This document shows, in pieces, positions 23,711 to 32,400 of a stretch of DNA of 33,023 nt. The position numbers were made by a program, and so were the translations under genes. The DNA is from Candidatus Stahliibacteriota bacterium (GTDB taxonomy: Bacteria > Hydrothermota > Tepidihabitantia > SM23-42): positions 1 to 33,023 of the forward strand of contig JAUWGT010000007.1 of the NCBI GenBank assembly GCA_030606265.1, read 5' to 3'. The notes under the pieces are model-generated. The model searched no databases, was not told the DNA's origin, and worked only from the letters and a program-made list of their open reading frames with translations. Position 1 is the first letter of the stretch. Each line of letters begins with the position of its first letter.

Positions 23711-23757
23711 TGTAGTCGCCCGATTTATCGGGCAGTCCAATGAATTGGACGGCTACA
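23711..23757. repeat. 47-nt three-way-junction palindromic element
   Basis: Outer stem TGTAGTC (23711-23717) pairs with GGCTACA (23751-23757), one G-T wobble. Inside sit two perfect 6-bp hairpins with four-base loops: GCCCGA-TTTA-TCGGGC (23718-23733) and GTCCAA-TGAA-TTGGAC (23735-23750), separated by one A. It lies in the 526-nt gap between panC and porG; the flanking sequence is pyrimidine-rich and AGC-rich with no gene. Confidence 0.85.
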
Positions 23758-23822
23758 GCGCCAGCGTGTTTTCAGCGAAGCATGTCTCCAGCAAAGCGTA
23801 TATTCAAGGCGTGCTGAACAGC

Positions 23823-23850
23823 TTGACTTTTGGGTTTTATCGGCTATAAT
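23823..23850 (+). promoter_or_regulatory. Promoter of the porGDAB operon
   Basis: TTGACT (23823-23828), 16-nt spacer, TATAAT (23845-23850). Transcription from about 23857 gives a leader of about 115 nt, the longest in the window, containing a CAGTAA-T-TTACTG dyad at 23922-23934 and GAAAGGAGA before the ATG. Confidence 0.72.
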
Positions 23851-23921
23851 AATACAAGTATTAGCAAGGTTCTTAGGTCATTTCACAGTTTGTATTTTTT
23901 GCTGATTTCTTGATAAAATTA

Positions 23922-23934
23922 CAGTAATTTACTG
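23922..23934. promoter_or_regulatory. Small dyad in the por leader, possible operator
   Basis: CAGTAA-T-TTACTG is a perfect 6+1+6 palindrome about 40 nt before porG. Too short and A/T-rich to act as a terminator; a regulator site is one reading, chance is another. Confidence 0.3.
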
Positions 23935-23972
23935 ACAATTCATAACATATTTAATAAGAAAGGAGATTCACA

Positions 23973-24545
23973 ATGGCGTTACTCGAGATTAGATGGCATG
24001 GCAGGGGAGGCCAAGGTGCAAAGACAGCAGCTTTACTCATAGGCGATGCTGCAGTTGAGACTGGTAAGTATATACAGGCGTTTCCAGAATATGGACCAGA
24101 AAGGATGGGTGCACCGGTTTTTGCATTCAATCGTATTGCTGATGAGCCAATTCTGCAACACTGTGGCATTAAGACGCCACAGATTGTTGTGGTTCTGGAT
24201 CCAACTCTTATGGAAACCGTGGATGTAACCGAAGGTTTACCCGAAGACGGGGTAGTCTTAGTTAATTCACAAAAGAGCGCTGAGGAGATAAAGAAACAAC
24301 TTGGTTTAACCTCACAAAAGGTTTATGTTGTTGATGCCAGCAAGATTTCTAAAGAAATACTGGACCGCGATTTGCCAAATACGCCGATGCTCGGCGCTTT
24401 GATAAAAGCTTCTAGACTATTAGAGTTCGAACCAATGTTGGCTTCTGTTCAAAACCGTTTGAAAAAGAAATTTCCCAATCGGCCTGAAGTTGTTCAAGGT
24501 AATATAAAGGCAATAAAGCGAGCGTATGAGGAGGTGGGAGTATGA
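23973..24545 (+). CDS. porG: 2-oxoacid:ferredoxin oxidoreductase subunit gamma
   Basis: The 190-residue protein opens LLEIRWHGRGGQGAKTAALL, then QAFPEYGPERMGAPVFAFNR, IVVVLDPTLMETVDVTEGLP and LPNTPMLGALIKASRLL, the standard gamma subunit of four-subunit pyruvate (or 2-ketoisovalerate) synthases. In the complex it helps bind CoA. GAAAGGAGA stands before the ATG. It overlaps porD by ATGA, and order gamma-delta-alpha-beta matches the classic por operon. Pyruvate specificity is the likely reading, but VOR cannot be excluded by eye. Confidence 0.93.
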   Translation: MALLEIRWHGRGGQGAKTAALLIGDAAVETGKYIQAFPEYGPERMGAPVFAFNRIADEPILQHCGIKTPQIVVVLDPTLMETVDVTEGLPEDGVVLVNSQKSAEEIKKQLGLTSQKVYVVDASKISKEILDRDLPNTPMLGALIKASRLLEFEPMLASVQNRLKKKFPNRPEVVQGNIKAIKRAYEEVGV

Positions 24546-24832
24546 AAAAGGAGAAAGAGGGCTGGAAAGACCTGCCAATCGGCTTAGTTTTAGGAGCCGC
24601 GACCTGTTTGAATTTTGAGACTGGAGACTGGCGTAGTGAGAAGCCGATCTGGGATTCAGAGAAGTGCACGCACTGCCTTCTCTGTTGGATCTATTGCCCG
24701 GATTCGTCGATCATTGTTAAAGACGGTAAAGTGCAAGGGATTGATTACAAGTACTGTAAAGGATGCGGTATTTGTGCTGAGGAATGTCCACCCAAGGTTA
24801 AGGCAATTACCATGGTAAGGGAGGAGAAATGA
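24542..24832 (+). CDS. porD: 2-oxoacid:ferredoxin oxidoreductase subunit delta (2x[4Fe-4S])
   Basis: The 96-residue ferredoxin-like subunit has two full cluster motifs, CTHCLLCWIYCPDSS and CKGCGICAEECPPK, each Cx2Cx2Cx3CP, separated by IIVKDGKVQGIDYKY. This is the delta subunit that carries electrons from the beta subunit to external ferredoxin. Eight ligands are all present, so both clusters should be low-potential [4Fe-4S]. It overlaps porG and porA at each end by ATGA. Confidence 0.95.
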   Translation: MKKEKEGWKDLPIGLVLGAATCLNFETGDWRSEKPIWDSEKCTHCLLCWIYCPDSSIIVKDGKVQGIDYKYCKGCGICAEECPPKVKAITMVREEK

Positions 24833-26001
24833 TAGTCGCGAGAACAGGAAATGAGGCGATGGCTGAAGCAATGCGTCAAATTAACCCTGATGTAGTTGCT
24901 GCTTACCCGATCACCCCGGCTACTGAGATTGTTCAGTTATTTTCCAAGTTTGTTAATGACGGCTTAGTAGATACTGAGTTTGTGCCGGTTGAGAGTGAAC
25001 ACTCAGCCTGTAGTGCCTGTGTTGGTGCTTCTGCTTCAGGTGCTAGAGTAATGACCTCGACTTCTTCCCAGGGACTTGCTTTGATGCACGAAATTCTCTT
25101 CATTGCGGCTGGTCTACGTCTGCCTATTACTATCTGTCTGGTCAACCGTTCTTTATCGAGTCCAATTAATATTCACTGTGATCATTCAGATACCATGGCT
25201 TCAAGGGATGCTGGTTGGCTCCAGATCTACACAGAAAATGCCCAGGAAGCCTATGATACAACGATTCAGCTGGTTAAGATAGCTGAACAGGCTTTACTTC
25301 CGGGTATCGCGTCAACCGATGCCTTTATTATCAGTCATGGTATGGAGCGCGTCGAACTTATTGACGATAAGGAAGTACCGAAGTTCCTCGGTGAGAGAAA
25401 ATTAAATTACTCATTGCTCGATGTTGATAACCCGATTACCCTTGGACCTTTGGATTTGCAGGACTACTTTTTCGAGCACAAGCGGTCTGAGATTGATGCT
25501 ATGGATAATGTGCTACCTATTATTGAAAAAGTGCAGAAGGAGTTTGGTGATAAGTTTGGTAGGTATTACCCGATAGTTGATGAATACAAAATGGACGATG
25601 CTGAAGTGGCGATTTTGGTGATGGGGTCGACCGGTGGTACGGCAAAGGTTACAGTCGAGAGAATGAGAGAAAAAGGTAAGAAGGTTGGTCTTGTCCGTGC
25701 CAGAGTGTACCGACCATTTCCCAAGGATGCAATGACTAAAGCACTGAGTAAACCAAAGGTTGTCGGCGTTATGGACCGTTCTGATACCATGTCAACACTC
25801 GGTGGTCATCTTTATAATGATGCCCGTTCGATATTGTATAAATCTGATAAGCAACCACTTATGAAAAATTACATCTATGGTCTTGGTGGAAGAGATATTA
25901 GCATTGAAGAGATAGAAGCGATATACGGACAGTTATTTGACATCCAGAAATCAGGGGAAGTTGATAAAGATGTCGTGTATTTTGGAGTGCGAGGTGAATA
26001 A
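24829..26001 (+). CDS. porA: Pyruvate:ferredoxin oxidoreductase subunit alpha
   Basis: The 390-residue protein has TGNEAMAEAMRQINPDVVAA, YPITPATEIVQLFSKF with the substrate-binding YPITP, FVPVESEHSACSACVGASAS, VMTSTSSQGLALMHEILFIA, VNRSLSSPINIHCDHSDTMA, and in the C-terminal part ILVMGSTGGTAKVTVERMRE and RVYRPFP. It binds TPP pyrimidine and the 2-oxoacid, with PorB completing the active site. The ISTDAFIISH-like segment reads ASTDAFIISHGMER. It overlaps porD by 4 nt and its last base is shared with the porB start (TAATG). Confidence 0.95.
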   Translation: MIVARTGNEAMAEAMRQINPDVVAAYPITPATEIVQLFSKFVNDGLVDTEFVPVESEHSACSACVGASASGARVMTSTSSQGLALMHEILFIAAGLRLPITICLVNRSLSSPINIHCDHSDTMASRDAGWLQIYTENAQEAYDTTIQLVKIAEQALLPGIASTDAFIISHGMERVELIDDKEVPKFLGERKLNYSLLDVDNPITLGPLDLQDYFFEHKRSEIDAMDNVLPIIEKVQKEFGDKFGRYYPIVDEYKMDDAEVAILVMGSTGGTAKVTVERMREKGKKVGLVRARVYRPFPKDAMTKALSKPKVVGVMDRSDTMSTLGGHLYNDARSILYKSDKQPLMKNYIYGLGGRDISIEEIEAIYGQLFDIQKSGEVDKDVVYFGVRGE

Positions 26002-26924
26002 TGGCTAAACTGAAAGAACTTGCTGCACAGAAAGAGAGATTTGTTGGTGGCCACCGCGGCTGTGCTGGTTGCGGCGCGTCGATCATTGCACGCCAGGTGC
26101 TTATGGCTGCAGAAAACCCGGTTGTGGTTGGTGCGTCGACTGGTTGTTTAGAGGTTTTCTCGACGATATATCCATATTCAGCGTGGAATGTTCCGTACAT
26201 ACACAATGCCTTTGAAAATGTTGCCGCAACAATGGCTGGTGTAGAGGCTGCTTATAAGGTACTCAAAGCAAAAGGCAAGATTTCCAAAGATCTAAGGTTT
26301 ATTGCTTTTGGCGGTGATGGTGGCACATATGACATTGGTATACAGGCACTTTCTGGTATGATTGAACGGAGGCACCGCGTACTTTATGTCTGTTATAATA
26401 ATGAGGCATACATGAATACTGGTATTCAGCGTTCATCAGCAACACCGCGTGGCGCACATACGACAACTTCGCCAGCTGGTAAGGTGATTCCTGGTAAGCT
26501 CCAGCCCAGAAAGAATCTAACTGAGATAATTATTGCCCATGAACCTGCATATGCTGCACAGGCAACATTTGGCTACTGGAATGACCTGATTACAAAGGTA
26601 CGCAAAGCACTTGATGCTGAAGGACCTTCTTTCCTTAATGTTTACGCGCCTTGCCGGCTTGGTTGGGCATACGCTCCAGAAAAAACCGTGAAAGTGTCGA
26701 AGATGGCGGTGGAAAGCTGCATCTGGCCGCTCTATGAATATCAGGATGGAAAATACCGGATCACTATTAAACCCAAAGAAAAGAAACCTATCGATGAATT
26801 CCTCAAAATGCAGGGAAGGTTTGCTCACTTATTCAAATGGAAGGATGATGTACCTATTAAGGAATTTCAAGAAGAGGTGGATTATATCTGGAATAGATTA
26901 CTGAAGCGAAGCGAAGTATTATAA
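26001..26924 (+). CDS. porB: Pyruvate:ferredoxin oxidoreductase subunit beta (TPP)
   Basis: The 307-residue protein begins with FVGGHRGCAGCGASIIARQV, has STGCLEVFST, and the TPP/Mg site FGGDGGTYDIGIQALSGMIE followed by CYNNEAYMNTGIQRS, then APCRLGWAYAPE. The four cysteines (CAGC, TGC, PC) should hold the proximal [4Fe-4S] cluster. The complex oxidises pyruvate to acetyl-CoA and CO2 with ferredoxin as acceptor, or runs in reverse as pyruvate synthase; oxygen sensitivity fits an anaerobe. It is last of porGDAB; a strong hairpin follows 27 nt later. Confidence 0.96.
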   Translation: MAKLKELAAQKERFVGGHRGCAGCGASIIARQVLMAAENPVVVGASTGCLEVFSTIYPYSAWNVPYIHNAFENVAATMAGVEAAYKVLKAKGKISKDLRFIAFGGDGGTYDIGIQALSGMIERRHRVLYVCYNNEAYMNTGIQRSSATPRGAHTTTSPAGKVIPGKLQPRKNLTEIIIAHEPAYAAQATFGYWNDLITKVRKALDAEGPSFLNVYAPCRLGWAYAPEKTVKVSKMAVESCIWPLYEYQDGKYRITIKPKEKKPIDEFLKMQGRFAHLFKWKDDVPIKEFQEEVDYIWNRLLKRSEVL

Positions 26925-26951
26925 ATCATATCACAGATTACACGGAAAAAC

Positions 26952-26990
26952 GCGGAGTACACAGAATAATTTGAATTCTATGTGCTCCGC
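26952..26990. repeat. Strong 16-position hairpin between porB and HAD gene
   Basis: GCGGAGTACACAGAAT (26952-26967) pairs with ATTCTATGTGCTCCGC (26975-26990): 16 positions with one G-T wobble and one mismatch, loop of 7 nt. It is centred in the 93-nt gap. No U-run follows on the plus strand, so it may stabilise the por mRNA end, attenuate, or be a dispersed repeat. Confidence 0.8.
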
Positions 26991-27017
26991 AAAACTTTAT
27001 AGAAATTTATTCAGTTT

Positions 27018-27653
27018 ATGATCAAAGCAATTATCTTTGACATGGACGGCACGCTCTACACGAATACAGATATCAAAGAGCAGTTTGCAAAAGCTGCATA
27101 TTCTACCCTGGCAAAGTCTGACAATATTCCAATAGACCAAGCCCAAGACCTAATTGAGGAACGGAGAGCTGAACTCAAAGCAAAAAGCGGTTTTCCAGTT
27201 CCTTACACCTTAACTTTGAAATCATTCGATATCCCGATAAAAGTCTGGCATAAAGAGAACATCGCGTTCTTTGACCCACGTGACTTTCTGCATAAAGATG
27301 AGAGATTGAAAGCGAGCCTCGTTAAACTAAAAAAGAATCATCGCCTGGCAGTTATGACCAATAATAACAGAATACAGACTGAGCGGGTTATTGAAGCCCT
27401 TGAATTGGATGGTTTATTTGATAGAGTATTCACCTTTAATAGCTTTGAGATCCTGAAACCGGAACTTGAATTTTTCAAAAAAGCCGCAGCCGAGTTAGGC
27501 ATTGAGCCCAAAGCCTGTTTGTATGTGGGCGATCGCTATGATGTTGATTTACAGCCGGCTCAGGAAATAGGCATGCAGATCCTTGAAGTCAAAGGACCTG
27601 AGGATATTTATAATATGACAAGCAAGGTGTTTGGAAAGGAGCAGAAAAAATGA
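27018..27653 (+). CDS. HAD-superfamily phosphatase (subfamily IA)
   Basis: The 211-residue protein has all four HAD motifs: DMDGT at the N-terminus (nucleophile Asp), MTNNNR (motif II), KPELEFFKKAAAEL (motif III lysine) and YVGDRYDVDLQPAQEIGMQI (motif IV). The helical cap sits after motif I, the subfamily IA arrangement of phosphoglycolate phosphatase and related enzymes. The substrate cannot be told. No Shine-Dalgarno or convincing promoter is visible in front of the ATG; the 93-nt gap to porB is mostly hairpin. It overlaps the next gene by ATGA. Confidence 0.91.
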   Translation: MIKAIIFDMDGTLYTNTDIKEQFAKAAYSTLAKSDNIPIDQAQDLIEERRAELKAKSGFPVPYTLTLKSFDIPIKVWHKENIAFFDPRDFLHKDERLKASLVKLKKNHRLAVMTNNNRIQTERVIEALELDGLFDRVFTFNSFEILKPELEFFKKAAAELGIEPKACLYVGDRYDVDLQPAQEIGMQILEVKGPEDIYNMTSKVFGKEQKK

Positions 27654-28594
27654 AGAAATTGTGTTGTTTCTTTTTATTACTTATTTTCTTAATAGCAAAT
27701 AACTGTACTGGGCCAAAGATAGAATTACGGTTTAATGTAAAACCTGGTACAATCTATACGTATAGAGTGACAACTGATCAGCTGATATCACAGACCATAA
27801 AGGGACAGGCGCTTGATATGAACCAGACCATAATAATGGAACACCGATACGAAGTGATTGAAATCAATGATGCAGGTAATACAATCCTGAAAATAGTTTA
27901 TGATAAGGTGGGATATATGCAGGACGGTCCCTTAGGTGAGATTGAATACAGATCGTGGGAAGACACTACGGATATACCGATGATTGCCCAAGGGTTTGCG
28001 TCCTTGGTCGGTCAAGAGTTCTTGGTGGAGATTTCGTCTCAAGGCAGTATTGTTGATGTTAAAGGAACTGATAAAATAATTAAGAAGATGCTTGAAGATT
28101 TGGACTTACCGGCAGTTGGTGCAATGAAAGAGGAGATGGAGAGGAACATGCGAAATCAGTTTGGTGATGATGCGTTTAAGGAAAATATGAAAAGTATGTT
28201 CTATTTTTATCCAGACCGACCAGTTGGAGTTGGCGATTCTTGGCAAGCCACATGGCGTATGAGCAAAGGCTTTCCAATGATCCTTCATAATACCTGGAAA
28301 ATAACGAAGATGAATGAGACTGAAGTATTCCTTGATGTCTATATAAAGGTGGAATCAAACAAAGAAGCAACTCTGTTGCAGATAGGCGGCATAGAGATGT
28401 CTTATGACTTGTCTGGAGAGCAGAAAGGTACAGTGGTTGTGGATCGGGAAACTGGTTGGTGCACGAAATCTCATTTAGAACAAACATTCGAAGGGATGAT
28501 ACGAACATCTGGTGGGATGTTTGGTTCTCAAGATGGGATGGAGTGGCCAATAAAGGTCGCTGGCACGGTGACTATTGAATCCACAAGAGAATAG
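27650..28594 (+). CDS. Secreted DUF6263-like protein
   Basis: The 314-residue protein starts MKKLCCFFLLLIFLIANNCT, a signal peptide whose ANNC is not a standard lipobox (Asn at -1), so lipidation is uncertain. The mature part is beta-rich: LRFNVKPGTIYTYRVTTDQL opens, then IIMEHRYEVIEINDAGNTIL, FASLVGQEFLVEISSQGSIV, FYFYPDRPVGVGDSWQATWR and GTVVVDRETGWCTKSHLEQT. This ordering matches the DUF6263 type of exported beta protein, for which no activity is known. It overlaps the HAD gene by ATGA. The family call is from memory of the pattern; the export call is firmer. Confidence 0.7.
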   Translation: MKKLCCFFLLLIFLIANNCTGPKIELRFNVKPGTIYTYRVTTDQLISQTIKGQALDMNQTIIMEHRYEVIEINDAGNTILKIVYDKVGYMQDGPLGEIEYRSWEDTTDIPMIAQGFASLVGQEFLVEISSQGSIVDVKGTDKIIKKMLEDLDLPAVGAMKEEMERNMRNQFGDDAFKENMKSMFYFYPDRPVGVGDSWQATWRMSKGFPMILHNTWKITKMNETEVFLDVYIKVESNKEATLLQIGGIEMSYDLSGEQKGTVVVDRETGWCTKSHLEQTFEGMIRTSGGMFGSQDGMEWPIKVAGTVTIESTRE

Positions 28595-28613
28595 CATTTA
28601 GAATACGACCGCA

Positions 28614-28628
28614 TCCGCCTCAGGCGGA
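28614..28628. repeat. Perfect small hairpin
   Basis: TCCGCC (28614-28619) and GGCGGA (28623-28628) form a 6-bp stem with a TCA loop, 20 nt past the stop of the DUF6263-like gene. It has no U-run but may help end transcription together with the element just downstream. Confidence 0.5.
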
Positions 28629-28650
28629 CTGTCATTGTTTGACCGCCTTG

Positions 28651-28698
28651 GGAGTGACACGGCTTGCGGTGTCAAAACAGCACGAGTGCTGTTACTCC
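28651..28698. repeat. 48-nt three-way-junction palindromic element between convergent genes
   Basis: Outer stem GGAGT (28651-28655) pairs with ACTCC (28694-28698). Inside are GACAC...GTGTC (28656-28673) and ACAGCA-CGAG-TGCTGT (28677-28692), joined by AAA. Size and topology match the element at 23711-23757, although the sequence is different. It fills most of the 111-nt convergent gap and may end transcripts from both sides. Confidence 0.8.
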
Positions 28699-28705
28699 AA
28701 CCAAG

Positions 28706-29419
28706 TCACTCGAAGTTATTTTCTAACATCCCACGTGCCTTAACTGCATAAATTGAAGTCGGCTCACGCACGATGAGTTCTTCCAGGATTGCGCGCGCTT
28801 CCTTTTCCTTATTTAAATCAATATATATACCAGCCTGGAGTAAGATCGCATTGTGTATTTTGTGATCTGGGAATGAAATGGTTAAATTGTCAAGAGCGCT
28901 GAGTGCTTGCCCAAGGTTTTCTTGTTTGATAAAGGTTAGGGCAAGATAGTAGAGTGCATAATCTCCTAACCTGGTCTTTACGAGATTTTTTAGGCTATCT
29001 TTTGCCGCGTTTAGTTGACCGCTTTGATGGAGAAAAATTGAATAACCCAAGAATTTGAAAATTGTTGTATCTAAACGGGCACTTTCAATCATATAGAGTT
29101 TTTCAAGAGCATCATTGGCAAATACCGAACCAGGGTAACGGCTAACTAATTTCAGATATTCATCGCGTGCCCCAAGGATATTGCCAGTATATAGATAATC
29201 ATCAGCTAAATGTAACCTAATCGCAGTATTGTCATGAGCACCCAGACGGTCGTAGTATTTTCTTAGTAGTGCAATACCTAAGCTATCGTGACCAGCCATG
29301 AAATAACACATATTGAGTTCAGTAATGATTGATAATTTGGGGTTTTTATCTACAATGCTTTTTAGAGTATCAATTTTGTTGCTTAGTTCAAGGTTGAAAA
29401 AGAAAAATAGTAATATCAT
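28706..29419 (-). CDS. Tetratricopeptide-repeat protein, probably exported
   Basis: The 237-residue protein starts MILLFFFFNLELSNKID, a bare hydrophobic segment, followed by helical repeats: ELNMCYFMAGHDSLGIALLR, LHLADDYLYTGNILGARDEY, YLALTFIKQENLGQALSALD, AGIYIDLNKEKEARAILEEL. These match TPR consensus positions (W/Y-G-A-P), about five or six repeats, typical of YbgF/BamD-like scaffold proteins. It should serve protein-protein contacts at the membrane or in the periplasm. Its ATG overlaps the stop of the DUF4175-like gene (ATGA) behind GAGG, so it is the third gene of that unit. Confidence 0.8.
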   Translation of the reverse strand: MILLFFFFNLELSNKIDTLKSIVDKNPKLSIITELNMCYFMAGHDSLGIALLRKYYDRLGAHDNTAIRLHLADDYLYTGNILGARDEYLKLVSRYPGSVFANDALEKLYMIESARLDTTIFKFLGYSIFLHQSGQLNAAKDSLKNLVKTRLGDYALYYLALTFIKQENLGQALSALDNLTISFPDHKIHNAILLQAGIYIDLNKEKEARAILEELIVREPTSIYAVKARGMLENNFE

Positions 29420-32400
29420 CGGTCCTCAAGCAGTTTATTGAAATATTCTCTTATGTACAATTCGTATTCTTTGGGGTATGATTCGCGCAGGGCTTTTTGG
29501 ATTAGCTCGCGCAGGCGGTCTTTGCCGAGTTCTGCAGGCAGGGCATCAGGATTTTCTCTAACGAGGAATTCCTCACCGGGTTTGCTTTTGCGCTTCTTTT
29601 CATAATCTTCCTTGCGGATCGATTTCTGTGCATCAAGGAGTCTTGATATTATTTTTTTCTGGCGTTCAATAAGCTCACGGTCAAGTTTGTATTGGTATAG
29701 ATCTTCTTCCGCCTGTTTCATTTCTTCGATTACTTGGTCGAGCATCTCTTGGTGTTGGTTCGGTCCCACATCACTGCGTAGTGATTCCAGTGATTGACGC
29801 AGGGCGCGCTGTTTGCCGGCAAGTCTTTGAATCTGTGCCTTTTGATCGGACGTCAACCCGCTGACTGGGATAGGGAAGAAACCAGACATCGATTGGCTCA
29901 AAGACATCTGTCCTTGTGACAGCTTTGAGAGCGCTTGTAGGAAATTATCCATGCCAGTTGATGAACCGCCTTCACCTGCTTGCTCAAGTTTTTTGAGCAT
30001 TTCAAAACAGACGAGGTTGATTTGCTTCATTGCCTCCTGGCTGTTCTGCATATGTGTTTTTGCCTGTTTAGATTTTTCCATATGCTTGATCGCTTTGGCA
30101 AGGTTCTTACCCATGCTCGGCGTAATGTGAAGACTCTTGACCTGTTGGGCATAAAGACTTTCAGCTACAGCTTTAGTGGCATTGATGATCTGGTTTTGTT
30201 GCACTATGTCAAATGTCTTATCCTGAGCAAGATGCTCTTCAGCTTTAGAGATGTCGATTAGTTGATTCACGACATCAAGAAGTTTCTTTCTCAATTGTGC
30301 TGACCGACCTTTTGTGAGTTGTTCATACAACTTCTGCAGATCCGCAGCCGTCATTTCTAAGCCTTTTTGCATTTCTCCAGGTGAAGGGGACATATCGCCA
30401 GTCATGTCCTGACTTTGCTGGGCGAGTTCCTCTAGTTTTTGTTTTATGTCTTGCTCAAGACCTTCAGCGTCAGCGAGTTCCTGTAGCTCTTTGCCGAGTT
30501 CGGAAATAGCTTTCTTTAAATCGTCAAGTTCCTGCTGGAGTGCTTGAGAATTTTCCTGATCGAGCGCTTGATCGATTTCCTCAGCTTGTTCGGCAAGCTC
30601 GTCAGCCATTTGTGCAAGCTCTTTCAGTTTTTCTTCTTGCTGGAATCTCCTTAGGATCTCCAGAGTTCTTTCAATGGCTTTTGCCATTTCTTCCTGTTTC
30701 TTTTTCAAATCTTCAAGCGCCATTTGGATATCCCGCGGTCCTTTGTTCAACGCAGTCTGGAGATTCTCCAAAGCTTTGCGTAATTCATCGGGCGCGATTT
30801 CCTGCAATATCTTTGCAATTTCCTGGAGATGCTCAATTGATTCCTGGTCAAGAAGTATGCCTTGGTTCAGTTTCTCAATGGTCTTTTCGAATTCAGTCTG
30901 CCATGCATCAATCTTTTCAAGGATCTTCTGTTCTTTGGAAATCGCAGTGCGCAATTTTTCCTGATCCGCCCAGAGAAGTTCCCGTTCTCTCATTATCTTC
31001 TCGTGTAACCTTGAGATTTCGTCTATTTCATCTGCGTGTTCTATTTGGAGGTCCTCGAGCTCTCTTTGTACCAGTTCTTCTTTTCTGTCTATTTCTTCAT
31101 AAATCTCTTCCATGGTAGGGAAGTAGATATAGTACATCTCGCTTTTGCTTACCTTACCGGCATTGTCGATAATTTCTGCAAAATATGAAACTTCATCACC
31201 AGGAAGCATGCCAAGGTCTGATACATCCCATGCAAAATACACGGTATCTTCGAGTGCACCATGTTTTATGGCGAGTGTTTTTTTGTATTTATTTTCAAAG
31301 GTGTAATGAAACAATGCTTTTGCTAAACCATAGTCATCACTACACCTGATGCTGATATCGATCTGCATGTCATGGGGTAGCGGTATATTGAAGCCCGGGT
31401 AAAAGATGTCGACAAGTGGTGGTAAATCAGGCACCGCGTAGATGATTATCTGCTCTTTTATTTCAGTCGTTGATTTAAGGTACAGGAAAGCTGTGCCACT
31501 TTGTTTGACCTTAAACTCCGCGTAAAAGGTCTTATCTTCGCACTTTAGTTCGATTGTGTCGTTCAAGACCAGTCTACCCGAAACCAGGGGTTGTGATGTT
31601 TTCCCTTTCATGATTATTCTGGTTCCTTCGGGAACGATCAGTTGCCGGCCAGTTTTTACGTCATCTTTGAGTTTTGTGTAAGTTGGATACTTGAGAAGAA
31701 AAGTTAGTTCCTCAATATATATTGGTTCCATTTTTTTCAGGAAATATGGTTCAGTCGTGTGCTCGAGGAAAGTAAAATGATAAGATATTGATTCTGCCAA
31801 CTTGATATTCTCTTGCGCAAGACCATCTTGTACGGTGATTTTTTTCTGGGTCACTGTTTGATTTTCAGTAAGCACGAGCCTTGCGTTTTTTGGAAAATAT
31901 ACTCCATTGAGGAATAGTTTTACCTCGACTGTAGAACCTTTGAGAAGTGCTGTATCTCCAGGTTCCACAGTGTAGAATATATCATGATTAAGGGCATACC
32001 AGAAGTGTCCAGGATGAACTGCTGGGTGAAGCAATGCAAGAATAATTGCGATCAGCAGGAATCGCAGACCAGCGTATATGGGTGTGTACGAAAGGTATTT
32101 TTTGAAATCGATTGCCTTTATTTTCTCGGTCGCGTCTGAAATATAGGCATGTATTAACTCGGGTGAATATTTCTCCTTATTGTCCTTTTTGATAAGTGAT
32201 AATTGAATACTGTTTACAATTTCACCTTTAAGACCGATTTTTTCCTCAAGGATTTTTGCTCGTTTGATAAGGGAGACCGGACGATAAAAGAATAGCGGGA
32301 TAAGACCGATAATGCCATAAAGCGGTGATTTGAGAAGAAGCAGTGCGACTGAAATCGATATTATCGTTATGCCTAGCACGACGATCAGTAAAACGATAAA

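Noticed and set aside
30540-31118. 192-residue plus-strand ORF inside the DUF4175-like gene
   Set aside because: It mirrors the coiled-coil coding sequence, is Ser/Phe/Leu-rich, and has no ribosome site or family pattern; a shadow ORF.
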